A stretch of 64,000 bases of DNA from Phoronis australis (lineage: Eukaryota > Phoronida > Phoronidae), in contig NMRA01000497.1 of the NCBI GenBank assembly GCA_002633005.1, positions 208,883 through 272,882 on the forward strand, in the 5' to 3' direction. Positions 11,601 to 23,600 of the stretch are shown in pieces. The position numbers and the translations under genes are program-made. Position 1 is the stretch's first letter, and every line of letters begins with the position of its first letter. Under the pieces are notes generated by a model, which searched no databases, was not told the DNA's origin, and worked only from the letters and a program-made list of their open reading frames with translations.

Positions 11601-12501
11601 AGGCGGATTGTGAATCTTATCCAACCACCATCTTCTCCAAGTACTGCGACACCACCGGACAGGTATACCGCAACAGGTGAGTTGATTATTGACCTTTCAC
11701 CTTAATACAGAGGAAATATTCTACTTAATGAAGCAGAAACGCATTAATTTTGAAAAAAATTGCTACAATTTCGTAAAAATGCTAAATTCGAAACCTCGTT
11801 TAATTTTGTTCGTGTTGGCAAACATTTCAAAAATCATGGCATTTGGCAGTAGAGTTCCAGCGAAATTAAAACGCTTTAGAAACCATTTCTGGGAGAACAA
11901 TCGGCATTTGAAAGGTCACCTAAGCACTCCCTTGTTGAACAGAAGGTAAGTGTAATTGCGCTAATACTTCAACCCGTATAGAACTGCTTGCATTGTGAAG
12001 ACATGAAAGCGATATTTGCTTCACATCTTCCTTTTGTTGTGAGAAGTGACGGCCATTTTACAACGTAGGACTTCTTGGGTGAATCGTAGGAATATAACAA
12101 TGCAGTAGTAGTAATTTTACCTTGATAGGGTGATTGCGAAGAAGTTATAAAAACGCACTAGGAAAATCAAGCGAATGGAAATTTGGAAATCTTTTTTAAA
12201 AGGGTACAATACACCGCCATCTAGCGATAAAGAATATGTCACCATTTGTTCTGAAAATGGCCGTGGCGCTCATACTGGTGACCAGATAATCTCCTCACAA
12301 CGTTTCCACATTACCATAGTAGCGAAATGAACATTTTGTGGCACAAGAAATAATGACATTACTGGAAAGAGGAGTGATGAAAACCTTAAATATACATGTA
12401 TCACGTGTTTCTCTGTCTCTCTGTGTAGGTGCTACTTCATGAAGGCTCAGTGCGTAGACAAGTCAATCAAGCAGACGTGGTGCAGACCAAGTGGTCTGTA
12501 G
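8632..12501 (+). CDS. Secreted three-domain Kazal serine-protease inhibitor, copy 2 (complete)
   Basis: Joined exons are 8632-8668, 9191-9302, 9946-10122, 11461-11676 and 12429-12501: 615 nt, 204 residues plus stop. Residues 1-16 are a signal peptide (MLKLLAFAVFVAAAQA, cleavage likely after AQA). Kazal 1 has Cys 20, 28, 37, 51, 58, 72; Kazal 2 has Cys 80, 91, 99, 110, 117, 140; Kazal 3 has Cys 150, 159, 171, 182, 189, 199, so all 18 cysteines are assigned. Intron phases are 1,2,2,2, and each Kazal domain is split by a phase-2 intron just before Cys4. Likely P1 residues are Lys30, Glu93 and Ser161. Kazal 3 has 11 residues between Cys2 and Cys3 instead of about 7, so its inhibitory loop is atypical. 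The role is extracellular protease inhibition by family knowledge; the target is unknown. Confidence 0.88.
9191..9302 (+). CDS. Exon 2, first half of Kazal 1, copy 2
   Basis: Acceptor ttatttccag ends at 9190; donor gc|gtgcgt is at 9303. It encodes CSIQLRVDCDKF and then CGDDSASRKTYKNA. The phase-2 end joins exon 3 to complete Kazal 1. The frame also reads through this donor into the intron, but that read-through lacks Cys4-Cys6. Confidence 0.85.
9303..9945 (+). other. Intron 2 of Kazal copy 2
   Basis: The part from about 9490 aligns with the first bases of the window, which shows that the window opens inside intron 2 of copy 1. Nothing else recognised. Confidence 0.7.
9946..10122 (+). CDS. 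Exon 3, end of Kazal 1 and start of Kazal 2, copy 2
   Basis: Acceptor tctag ends at 9945; donor aa|gtatgt is at 10123. It encodes CEMDTMGCKLNK through NGPC, then CEADYIEKNFQC and CATNGQTYKNK. Confidence 0.88.
10123..11460 (+). other. Intron 3 of Kazal copy 2
   Basis: AT-rich, alignable in parts with 539-3100. No further coding signal seen. Confidence 0.65.
11461..11676 (+). CDS. Exon 4, end of Kazal 2 and start of Kazal 3, copy 2
   Basis: Acceptor tttcaaag ends at 11460; donor ag|gtgagt is at 11677. It supplies CEFQKAKC and GRGC of Kazal 2, then Kazal 3 Cys1-Cys3. A second AG inside the exon (ttccag) would lose Cys4 and break the frame. Confidence 0.87.
11677..12428 (+). other. Intron 4 of Kazal copy 2
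   Basis: Alignable along its length with 3317-4042. The open frame at 11689-11949 begins inside the intron and has no conserved counterpart. Confidence 0.65.
12429..12501 (+). CDS. Exon 5 (last), end of Kazal 3, copy 2
   Basis: Acceptor ctgtgtag ends at 12428. It encodes CYFMKAQC and TWCRPSGL, then TAG. No clear AATAAA lies close downstream; ATTAAA near 12543 is a weak candidate. Confidence 0.88.
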
Positions 12502-12919
12502 AGGAGAAGTCTCATCTCTCATCCTTGATATGGCGTCTGAATATTAAATCAACCAATCCAATTTCATTGTATTCAAGAACGAGGGGGCAAATCAAAATTG
12601 CAAATATAAGAACATACACGATCAGGGTACTCAGAATAATATGTTGTATAATTTTTATCCCAGGTCAGTTTATTTATATTAGCCTTTTACATCGAGAGTC
12701 TTCATCAATTTATTATAACCCATTGTGGTAAGGTGACGTGTACAGGTGTATCAAAATTCAAACTGAAATACTGTTTTCCTCTTTTGTGGGATTCAGATTA
12801 CAAAGAAGGCAGGTTTTGTTATAGTACAGAAATTCTTCTGTGTCCACGCGGCATTAAACCCACTTTACTCTACAAAGACTAAGTTTGGCATAGTAACGAA
12901 AGAGTAGCTGAGTCCTCAT

Positions 12920-13260
12920 GACAAATGATGTCGTATGAATTTCGCAAGTTATTATTTAACTTGCGAGCTCCATGCGACTGGCGTAAGAGCGTCGCATGGT
13001 TATCGTCTATGGGACGTTACCATTGTTTTCCTTTGTTGTGTCTTTGTTGGATATAACAACATAAGTCGCACGAATATCGTACCTTAGTCGGCCATTAGCC
13101 GGTCACCAATACATGTACATTCTTACCATTATCTATATTACAAGAAAGAAAATCAAAGTGAACAATACATACGCTTGTCTACCGATATTTAAGCGACGAG
13201 CTTGCGCCTTAGTTTACCGTGTTGGCGTTATTACTAGGCCAAAAAGGACAGCTTATAGTG
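12920..13260. repeat. Dispersed repeat family R2, copy 1
   Basis: Shares an ordered series of near-identical blocks with 61537-61830, including 'ttttcctttgttg' followed by 'gtctttgttg' and a block with 'gcgacgagcttgcg'. Same orientation in both places. Confidence 0.75.
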
Positions 13261-14775
13261 GTGTGTCATTTCATGAACTGAGAGAGTTGTCTTGAACAAT
13301 AATAAACTGCCAGTTCTTTGCAAGACAAGAATCATTTCGCATCTGAGTAAGGAACAAGTTGAAACCAATTTTATAGTGGCATCTAGTGGTCTCACTCAAA
13401 AGTTAGTTTCTTCGCCTGAAATCGGGTCTATAACAGCCTTAAATTAGTATATTGTTATTGGGTATTCTCATACTCACTTCAAACCATAAAAATGCTATTC
13501 AGTACAATTCACCAAACAAAGAATGAAGAGCCCGATTTAGTACCAGTGTATAATCTATAACGTTAAAATTTCTCACTTCCACCTCTCATTTATGGTTCGC
13601 ACAACAAAATCTCGAAACCGATCGCTCTGTAAGTTTGAGATCTCTGATCTCTTTTATGACGTCTGATAGTAAAAGACAAATATTATTTACTCAGAGCCTT
13701 TTATTGAAAGTATTAACAAAAATTGCAACAGTAAACAAAAAGCACGTGCAAGAAAACTTTTGTAAAAAACGAGAAGAATGACATGCTACCATAAACAGGG
13801 GTGGGAACGATTCCATTCTCAAGCTTCTAAACTCCAGATATCCTTTTGTCACAACGCCACCTATATGAAAAACCTCTTGTAGTCTTGATGCCTGTTTCAT
13901 AAAAAATGTCATAAGACCAAAAATATGTCTACGTTAAGAACAAAATCTTGACTAAGTCAAAATTCCATTCTTAATCCTTCTCTGTAGCAGGCTAACACTC
14001 TTAGATTAGGCAGTGCGACCCCTTAGTTAGTTGTTTCAAGTCATTAGGGATACACCTGCTAAACTCCCATACGATGCTGCTAAGGGACTTAGAGCATACA
14101 GCCGCAGATGCAAAAATGGAATTAGGGGGCACCACAGCGGTTGGACCCAACTACAAATCCACGTCAGTCGTGCTCTTGTCAGAGGGAATACACCTGCAAC
14201 TTTCCATAATGATCCTCTGAGCCGTTTTGGCGTAAACTGAGACACAAGACTCGGACATAATAAAACATGGCCACTACGTTTCACAGAATACGTCGAATCC
14301 ATCCAAGAATGAAAAAGTCCTGTCGCTTTCGTAATAAATGACAAAATATAAAAGAACTTTGAAGATACAGAGGCAAACATAAAAACAAAAATTGACTTAA
14401 ATTGTATTCAGAGCCATCCTGTTTTCACATTTGTGGGAATACACTTAGAATTTTCACAAAGATTCTGTATCCATTAAAGAGATAAAGTCAAACACACAAA
14501 AAGACAAAATCACCACAAGGGGCGACTCAGATGTCAACTCCGTCCCAAGTCAACGTGCGCCTGTCTTCCAATACGGAACACATCTGTTAGGTTTTCAAAT
14601 TGATCTCTAGATAAAGAGGTGGACGCCAAAAACAGACTCGACAAAGCGCAACAATACACCGAATTTATCCTAAAATATAACAGCATTGTCGTGTCCTTAA
14701 CAGAAACCTGTAAGCCATTACGATCCATTAAAGAACTCCGAAGACACAGAAGCAACCGTAAGATACCTAACATTG

Positions 14776-14880
14776 TCACTAGGGGGCAGAGCGGTAGTCG
14801 GATCCGTCCGAAGTTCGTCGTCATTTGTCGTCAGCTTCATAAAACACATCTGCCAAATCTCATTAAGATCCCGCAAGGGA
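14776..14880. repeat. Dispersed repeat family R3, copy in unit B
   Basis: Begins with 'cactagggggcagagcggta' and continues with a 'gtccgaag..cgtcgt' block. Related to 5359-5480 and to the stretches at 47870-48480. Confidence 0.65.
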
Positions 14881-17523
14881 TTTAGGAGATTCAGCAGCTG
14901 ACACTGGACGCCTAGACTGAGATGACAGAAATATGCACCCAAAAATAAATTCATACTATATATTTAGGTGCACAGTAAATGACGACCGTCACAAGACGGC
15001 TGGAGTCTGTCCGTCGCCATGTCAAAAATGTCACGAATTCTTACCCGTTTTATAACAGATTTGCATAGGCGTAGGTTGCGGGTTGCAGAGGGTGAGGCCG
15101 TGAAGTTGGGAAGCACCTCTGTCCCACTAAAGTACAATATTTGAAGCACGGGGGTAAGGTACGACTCTACGTGCCTCCCAATAGTTTACAGGCGTGAAGG
15201 TGAAACTTTCGAAGCCACCGGCGTAGGGTGTTGGCAGTCGAAAAATTCAAAGAAAAACACCGTGAAACATGTAGAGGAAAAAAAATTAGAAGACTTTTGT
15301 CAATTAACAGTGACACTAGTGGTTCTGGATAGGACAATTGTATCTGTCGGTTCCCAGTGTTAAAGACTAAAATACATCGAACATGTCCGAGATAACCTGT
15401 TACGCAGCTTTTAAGAACAAAGTGATTCAAATTTTTAAATTCAAGAAAACAATTTTGGGGAATGTAAAAAACTTCTTTCTCTCCGACATAGGATGGTGGA
15501 ATTTCGCTTTTTTCCTTTGAAACGGTGAACCATTCTGTACATAAATTCTAACTCTTGGAGCGCGTCCGCAGATGGCGTCCATGGATTCTCTTTTACTTTT
15601 TTATTGATACCTTTTCAATTAACCCCTCGCGTAAATTTGCCATTGGCTCAATCAGTTGCCTAGGTTTTCCAGTATTTTTGTGGGACAATTTTTTGTAGAA
15701 TCAATTATCACTCTTTTGCAGAGAAAGCCTTTCATATTATAGGCTATTTAGGCAACACATGAAACGGCCAGCTCTCAGAAGGAGAGAGGACCATCTCATG
15801 GATAGGCGGCCAAGCGCAATTAACCCATTGCACTCTATAAATTGAACACTGTCAACTATCCACGAAGGGAAATAGGGAAAGTTCAAGCTGGTTAAAAAAC
15901 TACATAATGTGTTCTGGCGAAGCACAACAGTATCAAGACATGCAGATCAAGCAGCCAAAAACGAGACTACTGAAAACAAAAGGCAAACATCAACTTCCAT
16001 TCTTTCTCCAAAGAATATGCTATACAATACTGTAAATTTTAAAATGAACTTGACAGAATTCGGCAGAACTCTGCCAAACTTGGATAAACATCTTGCCAGA
16101 ATTATTTGTCAGTTTTGTAATAATTTGCTGTAACTTCATCGCGCCTAGCCGCAGGTGTGTCACAAGTTAACTCTAAGCCTACATGTACCTTTCTTCCTCA
16201 GGGATCCATGCTCGATCCTTTCACCAATGCACTCTTCTGTACTACGTTCAAAGTAATTTTTGCGTTGGAACACTAAACATTGCACAGGGTCCAGTGTGCA
16301 TTTTGTTTTACTGTTTTTCAGTTTCGGGTTATTGTTCCGCTGGACGACTTTCCTCAACAAATAAATAAATAGTTTGATTTCGTTGAGCATGGCGCTATTT
16401 CCCAAATTTTTAAGATAAGACATCCCAAATTCTATGTTTCCATCGTAAAAGCCTGTTCTCTGTAACAAGACATTTCTATTATGGAAAACGTTTGAAAACC
16501 TCATTCAAAACGTAAAAGATTTTCAGTAGTGTGGTTTTCGGCGAGTCCTGCAAATGTTGATTATATCGTTTTGTGTCGTATTTTCGGTAATCTAAGGGAA
16601 TATTTCAATATTCATCTCTATCAAAACTATTTGGTCAAAGTAGGAGTACACAAAAATCAGTGAAGTTAAAGGTAACGGTGAACCTTCGCGGATTTTTCGT
16701 GAAAAAAAAATATTCACATATTTTTCAAATATTGCAATCTTCTCAATGTAGACCTTTTGTCTGTTTTTGCTGAACACCCGCCTGTGTGTTTTTAGGCAAA
16801 TATCAAAAGCTACTCTAGACTGGCTTATTTCATAACAGTCTAGCTTTTCCGTTCTAGCTCAGTTAGGGTGAACTTAAAGTAAGGTGAGTTTGCAAATAAA
16901 TATTTGTTGATAACGTCACCTCAATTTAATGTTATCATCGCGTTGTGTCCACTGATTGGATTTCGGTGATAATGATGGACCCTTACCCCGTCAGTGTTTG
17001 TAAAGTGCACATTGATCTTGTGACACAGGATTTGTCGCGACACCTTGTAGGGAATCTGATCTCTTTACGGTAAGCTAGTTTCCTTGAAATGTACACATAA
17101 CGTTTTTGTTGTATGCACGACAACCCCTGTAAATTCTTCGTACAGTTCAAGTTTGACGTATACATGTACATGTATGGGCACTTGGTCTCAGTTGCATGAA
17201 CGCATTTGAGCAGCGAATCGCTTATGGTAATACGTGACACGTTGCCATTGTTGACCAATGGTTTGACGTCATTACGAATTTATCCTACGAATAGATTTTA
17301 GCGCAATCCTGGTCCGTAATAACAAAACGATACACTACACTACCATCTTTTTTCAAACGAAACACCACGTGAGTATCCAGATGACTATAATTATTGTACA
17401 TGTGCCTGTGTTCTCAGAAGCATCGATCTTACCAATACATGTACCAAAGTTAAGTGGGTTATGGGTAGAATTATGGAATTTATTAAATTTTCAGCTTAAT
17501 TGTAAGATTGATTCGTGTTTCAG

Positions 17524-17623
17524 ATGACATTTTTTGTGGCATCCATATTCGCTGGTTTTATTCTCACCGTGACAGCGTGGCAGGGAAACCCAAGCATTTG
17601 TACTCCGGTGCCCTACTCGCCTG
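17524..17623 (+). CDS. Exon 1, signal peptide
   Basis: Encodes MTFFVASIFAGFILTVTAW and then a short Cys-containing linker, ending at donor g|gtgagt in phase 1. The ATG sits right after a good acceptor (gtgtttcag), so an upstream noncoding exon is possible; I could not locate one. Confidence 0.7.
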
Positions 17624-20600
17624 GTGAGTCTTTACCCTTTGTTCCCCACAAGGTTGCTCACCGTTGTGTATAATGGTGCACCCACAACATGAACTGGGAG
17701 GAGACCGTCACGAAAGAATGATGACCCCTAATCATAGGGGAACGATAATTTATAGCTTACGGCACCGGAACTTCTCTTTTGAGCAAGATGCCAAGAGCAC
17801 ACGCTTAGAAGACATTTTTTTCTGCGAAGCATAACTTTTCATTACTTTCTGATTTTTCACAGCAAAAACCTTCTCTTGAACATTTTCAAACAAGACTGTT
17901 GAAAAGGAGGCACTGGATGTGCTTGATCAAATTGTTATTGACTATATTAGTGCCTTTCCGTTTGTTCACCAATAGATCATCAGTCTTTTGACAACGATTC
18001 TCATGCAAGAGGACAGGATTCTCCTGCCACACGTCATTGGAAATATCAACTCTACTTGTATTTGCTACGTCAAATGTAATCAGTGATAAGTACGTTAGGC
18101 CATGGACATATTTTAAGGTCACAGAAATACGGGACGTCCATTTTCACCGATGTCTATTGGTTGGGAATGTTAGAGTACATGTACGTTCTCTGATTTCGTT
18201 GGTTGGTTTCATTCTGTTCCACAATTAATTGCAGACATCACACAATTCTCTAACCTCAAAATGGATTTTCTTGTCGTTAGCTAGGTTAAGATTGGTTCAA
18301 GGTTCTTGTGCAGAGATTTTAAATCTTGCCTGACTTGATTAGTAAGTAAAAGTGGTGGAAGTAGAACAAAAAGCCTGAACAGTTATTAAGAGTTAACGTT
18401 TATGGAACACTAATCTTCCGTGTTTTTCATTTCCTCCACAGGAACAACAAGCGGCAATGCTGGTGGTGCCCCATGTAAATTCCCTTTTGTCTACAAAAAT
18501 CAGACTTACAGCAAATGCATAATACTTGACCATAACCACCTTTGGTGCTCAACGACCGGCAACTACGACAAAGACCAAATGTATGGCAACTGTCCAGGTA
18601 ACATGGGTTCTGTTTTCCGAGTGTTAGCAGTGTTTCACATTGCAATATTGCGCATGCGTACTTGTATCTACCGGTGAAATGTCGAGTCCATGTTATTCAT
18701 TTTGAGAATTGTGCGTGCATTTTTAGTCATAATTTTGAGCCATATCAGACCAGACAGTGCTCCACTGCTTCTGTGTATACAATTTAACGTGCACTACCGC
18801 ATTAACAAACAATCGAAAAATACACCAAAATGCCTGTTAAGTTAAACTAAATATTTCCTTGCATTAGAGTCAACAGTTGGCAGGAATTGAGGGGTTACCT
18901 TCAACTGAAAGTATCATATTTTGGAACAGCTCTATGGCTTTGATTTATCCTAAGCACCTGTTGATTCGTAATTACCCCGTCGCATGATCTTTGCGACAAG
19001 CGAAATATCTTGGTAGGAAAAGTTTTAGGACCGAGTTTGTAGTGGTACAGTGTAAGTGGCCGCCTTTCAATTCCTTTAAGAAGCGCAATGTTACATGTAA
19101 GTATTGCCATGTTCAGCAATTAAGAGTGAATCCATACAAAAACCAACAGGTGGAGTCTATACCCAAAGTGACATAATTTTTTAAGACTTAGCACATGAGT
19201 TTGGTTTGGTGAGATCTAGAACTATTTCAATTTTTAAGAATTTTCATGCATTATGTTTCCTTTTATGACACGTACCTCCATTTTGCAACACAATCAGGCG
19301 CCAAAGCAGACGTGCTGTGTCACTAACTGAGTGATACATGGTTNTGTATACAATTTAATGTGCACTACCGCATTAACAAGCAATCGAAAAATACACCAAA
19401 ATGCCTGTTAAGTTAAACTACATGTAAATATTTCCTTGCATTAGAGTCAACAGTTGGCAGGAATTGAGGGGTTACCTTCAACTGAAAGTATCATATTTTT
19501 GAACAGCTCTATGGCTTTGATTTATCCTAAGCACCTGTTGATTCGTAATTACCCCGTTGCATGATCTTTGCGACAAGCGAAATATCTTGGTAGGAAAAAT
19601 TTTAAGACCGAGTTTGTAGTGGTACAGTGTAAGTGACCGCCTTTCCATTCCTTTAAGAAGCGCAATGTTACATGTAAGTATTGCCATGTTCAGCAATTAA
19701 GAGTGAATCCATACAAAAACCAACAGGTGGAGTCTATACCCAAAGTGACATAATTTTTTAAGACTTAGCACATGAGTTTGGTTTGGTGAGATCTAGAACT
19801 ATTTCAATTTTTAAGAATTTTCATCCATTATGTTTCCTTTTATGACACGTACCTCCATTTTGCAACACAATCAGGCGCCAAAGCAGACGTGCTTGAATGC
19901 ATTTTACTGGCATATGTCACTAGCTGAGTGATACATGTTTAAAGGACTATGATTGGTTAATTTAATGGCATGACTTTTAAAATTCATTTTCAAATTTGTA
20001 TATTTTGATTTTGTGTGGCAAAAATGGCTATTTTTCGGGTTTTTCACTGAAGCCATTTTCGGACAAATTTGGCACTCTGTAGCAGCCATATTGCACCTTT
20101 TCAAAAACTGACCTTATAATAATTTGTTTAGTCATCCTTTACCTCTCTATAATCTGAAATAAAAAGTCTTGCCTCTCCCGTAGTTTTTGTCTACGAAACA
20201 TTACACCAACTATACCTCGTTCTATTTGCCTGTTCTCATTTGCCTCAACCACCACTAGGAGGACGCTTGCAAAAACGACGTCAAAGGCTTGTTTTTTAGA
20301 GAAAAAGCAGACAGTACTACTAATTATCCCATAATTATGCGTTGAGTCTGTCGAGGGGAATACGCCCATGTAATGATGTTTTCCGTATTCACCACTCACA
20401 CTACTTTAACAGTGACCTCTGACATTGAAGGTTCAAAAGGTAGGTCAATGTCGGCTCGACATCGTTAGACGGTTAGATCATCAAACTTTCGTAAAATAGC
20501 TTTAAACGGAAACACAATTCCTCCGCGCTGTGGGGCCCTCATCCTCTGTCTTTCCTAGCTTGTGGACTCGGTAACCCGATATTACCTCACGCTTCACGCT

Positions 20601-23600
20601 GTTGCTCTTTAATTTTCCTTGCACCAGCCAAGTGAAGGGGGTTCAATGCACAATAACTGTCGTTTTCACAGGTCGAGGTCGGTACGCGGAATAATGTCTC
20701 GTGGAATATTATTTCATGTACGGCACTCTCGTTTTGTGTACTTATCCTCAAACCTAATGTCAACTGACTCAATGGGTAAAAGTCATCGGGTTCAGTTTTG
20801 AAACTGATCACGTAATGCACCCAGAAATCAACTTCTTTAGATTTGAAAGATTTCAGACTTGATTTTTATAACAATTCAAAGAAGATTTCTTGCTTAAAAT
20901 TTCTTTCAAGTGGTCTGTAAACTCTACTCGTCACTTCCAAAGTAGACAGTTTGCAAGACAATTTTCACTAATATGTCAAGTTGAGGCTAGATTTTTTATT
21001 CCTCAATCATCAAGATTTACACTTTAACTGTAGGTTCTATGAGTTACACTAGGTTGCAAGGTGCAATATGGCGGCAAGAAGGTCACAAAAACGGCCACTA
21101 AAATTGGCCACAAAAAGTGGTCTGTGGTCATGTTTAGCACAAAGCTGTCATATTTTACTAAATGACACAGAGATTTATGCACAGTATACGTTGGTTATTC
21201 CTGCCACCAAAGTTTAACTTTTGATCTATTTTGTAAGTTACTTATTTTCGTTGCTCAAAACATAAATTTTGAAGACGTCTTCTTTGCCCAATTGTGCCAA
21301 TTTGTAGTCTCGTGCTACAGCGGCGAAATTAGGGATCACTGAGTACACAAAATTTGGCATTTAGAATTTTGTTAAGATACCTATCCATGCAGAAAAAACG
21401 AAGTTGTTTTGAATTTTGATATATAGGCTGGTTTTTATATGGACTTCCTCTTAATTGTCTTAATGGACAGTCACAACACGTCAACCCAAGTGTACATGCA
21501 TGGAAGCTGAGTCAAATCAGGTTGCCAGAACGTGAAGACACAACGATAGACCACGATCTTTGCCTCACAGACATTAGTTGTGAACCAAATTATTGAAATA
21601 ATTGCTTTTCGTTTGCGCGCTGCCTGTCGTGGCCGAGCGTATCCCAACAGCGTATATCTATACAATCAATTTTAATTAATTTGACTACGAGGGGTACGAT
21701 TTTGCAGCAAGACATAGTTTGAATTTAGGTTTCAAGAGTTACCGCTTGGGAGCACTGTCCAACAGTGCCCATCTTTAATTTATAGTATTTCTAAATCTGG
21801 TTGAAAGCATTGCCACATGTGTACGTGTTAACACTTTCTGGAAACGAGTTTCGTATCACACGGGTCGACTCCAAAACGGACTGGACCTCTCAAATCTAGT
21901 GGTCTGACTGAAGACGACCAGAGACCGATTTTTCACCCAGACATGTGATGACGCTCATCTGTCTGATCTGAGGATTTTCAAGTCTCACCACTCACTCCAT
22001 CACTTCTGAGAAATTACATTTAAGTAGACCCGATGGTTCAGATAAGGGCAAAATGTTTGAATTCCTCTTTAAAACATCATCACTTGAAGTGTAAATTATG
22101 TTGCAGCTACAACTGACAGCAAAGGACAAGGTGACACCTGTGTGTTCCCGTTCAAGTACAATGGGGCTTTTTTCCAAAAATGTATTTACAAAGACCATGA
22201 TAAGCCATGGTGTGGCACTGTCAGTGACGTAGACAAAGAACCAACAAAATGGGGTGAATGCCCGGATGTAACTGGCTACCCCTTACCGCCTTTACCGACG
22301 ACGTTCTCCGCCCGCGTGCAGTGGAATGATTTCTTACAAAGCACGTCAACTTACATGGAAGAATACTATGACGAAGACAGAAACATAGGCGTATTTCAGG
22401 TCACCGGTTGGCTTGGACCTGGAGTGATGTCAAAATACCTGTCGGATTATAATGAAAAGATGTTTTACACAATTCCTGGTTAGTATCATAATGTATAGAC
22501 TGAAGGCCGGCTGCTGTGTAATTAATCCTCACGCCACGCTGCCAACGTAAATGTTGAATACTTACAGTGTAAATTGAATTGCTATTGCTGACATTTACCG
22601 TCATCATCCATTCTTACCTTGCAGAACGCCCACGTTATATCCGTATCTTAGTTGCTGGTTTGTAAACTGCTCGCCTACAAGCAACTAATATAGACATCCT
22701 GGTTTCAATGATCAGGAACAAAATATTTTATAATCGAGTCCTTGCGTCTTGTTGAGGCAGAAAACATTTTCTGATTACTCCCACACGCAGTTAGTCATTG
22801 TTTTCCATCCCTTTGTCCTCAGATTTACAGGAGTCCTTGGATGGCACAGAAACATGCGTGGCAGAGAGTTTAGATTTCGGTGGCAGTACGTTCGAGTTCC
22901 CTTTCAAAGATGTCAACGGCACAGGTTTGTTAATCCGTTCATAGCTAAGATAACAAGAATGCCTAGCTTTGTTTTCACACAAAATTAATTTTGTCACCAA
23001 CTAATTGTGCCACAATATTTCCAAAAGAGAAGTTGATTATTTTCGCACCTGCACAAACTGCCGCTGTCCTCAAATTGTAACAGTTAGCGCAGATCTTCAA
23101 AGAGTGGGCGAAGTGACCATGTATTCAAGTCGTCCTGGTGTTGGAGTCAATGGTTCCGTCCCGCATAGAAATACTAGCAGACGTCTGAGCGAGCGAGGAA
23201 ACTTGAGACGACCGCGAAGGCCGAACACAGTTACTTTGGAATCACGAGATTGATAAAAGGGAACTGTATTTTATTCTGAATAAATTTCACATGAGTTGTT
23301 GATGAATTTCATTAATAACTAAACACCAAAAAGTAAACTGATATTTTTAACGAAACTTAAAAAAAATGATATAAATAGTTCCATGGGATCACCCGTTTTG
23401 AGCGCTCCTTCTAGAAACGTAAGTCATTGTCTTATTTAGCGTGTGGTCAAGTGGCGTTTATCATTGACGGAATAAGAAATTTTAGTGTGAAATGTCGGGT
23501 CACCATGGATGACTGTTTGACTTTTTACTAGTTTGGCCTGATTAATTGGGCCACGTAATCATCATGATGTCGTTTTAGTAAAATCCAGGACAAAAGAAAG

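Larger units (their letters stand above)
1..16260. repeat. Tandem segmental duplication, two units each with a Kazal gene
   Basis: Unit A runs from before the window to about 7440 and unit B from about 8520 to 16260. Matching anchors include exons 362/9946, 3101/11461 and 4043/12429, the repeat stretch 5359/14776, and the region 6567/16080. Offsets drift from 8.4 to 9.6 kb because of insertions and deletions. The coding exons are clearly diverged at the protein level, so this is an old gene duplication and not an assembly copy. Confidence 0.85.
12502..17523. other. Intergenic DNA between Kazal copy 2 and the FN2 gene
   Basis: No supported gene. It contains a dispersed repeat (12920-13260), the repeat family with the 'actagggggca' signature (14100-14240 and 14776-14880) and the downstream half of the tandem unit up to about 16260. 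The stretch 16260-17523 shows nothing recognisable. Confidence 0.55.
18598..22106 (+). other. Intron 2 of the FN2/LolA-like gene, repeat-bearing
   Basis: Contains the 570-bp repeat pair around the single N at 19344 and dispersed repeat R1 (20757-21470). No extra exon supported. Confidence 0.6.
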
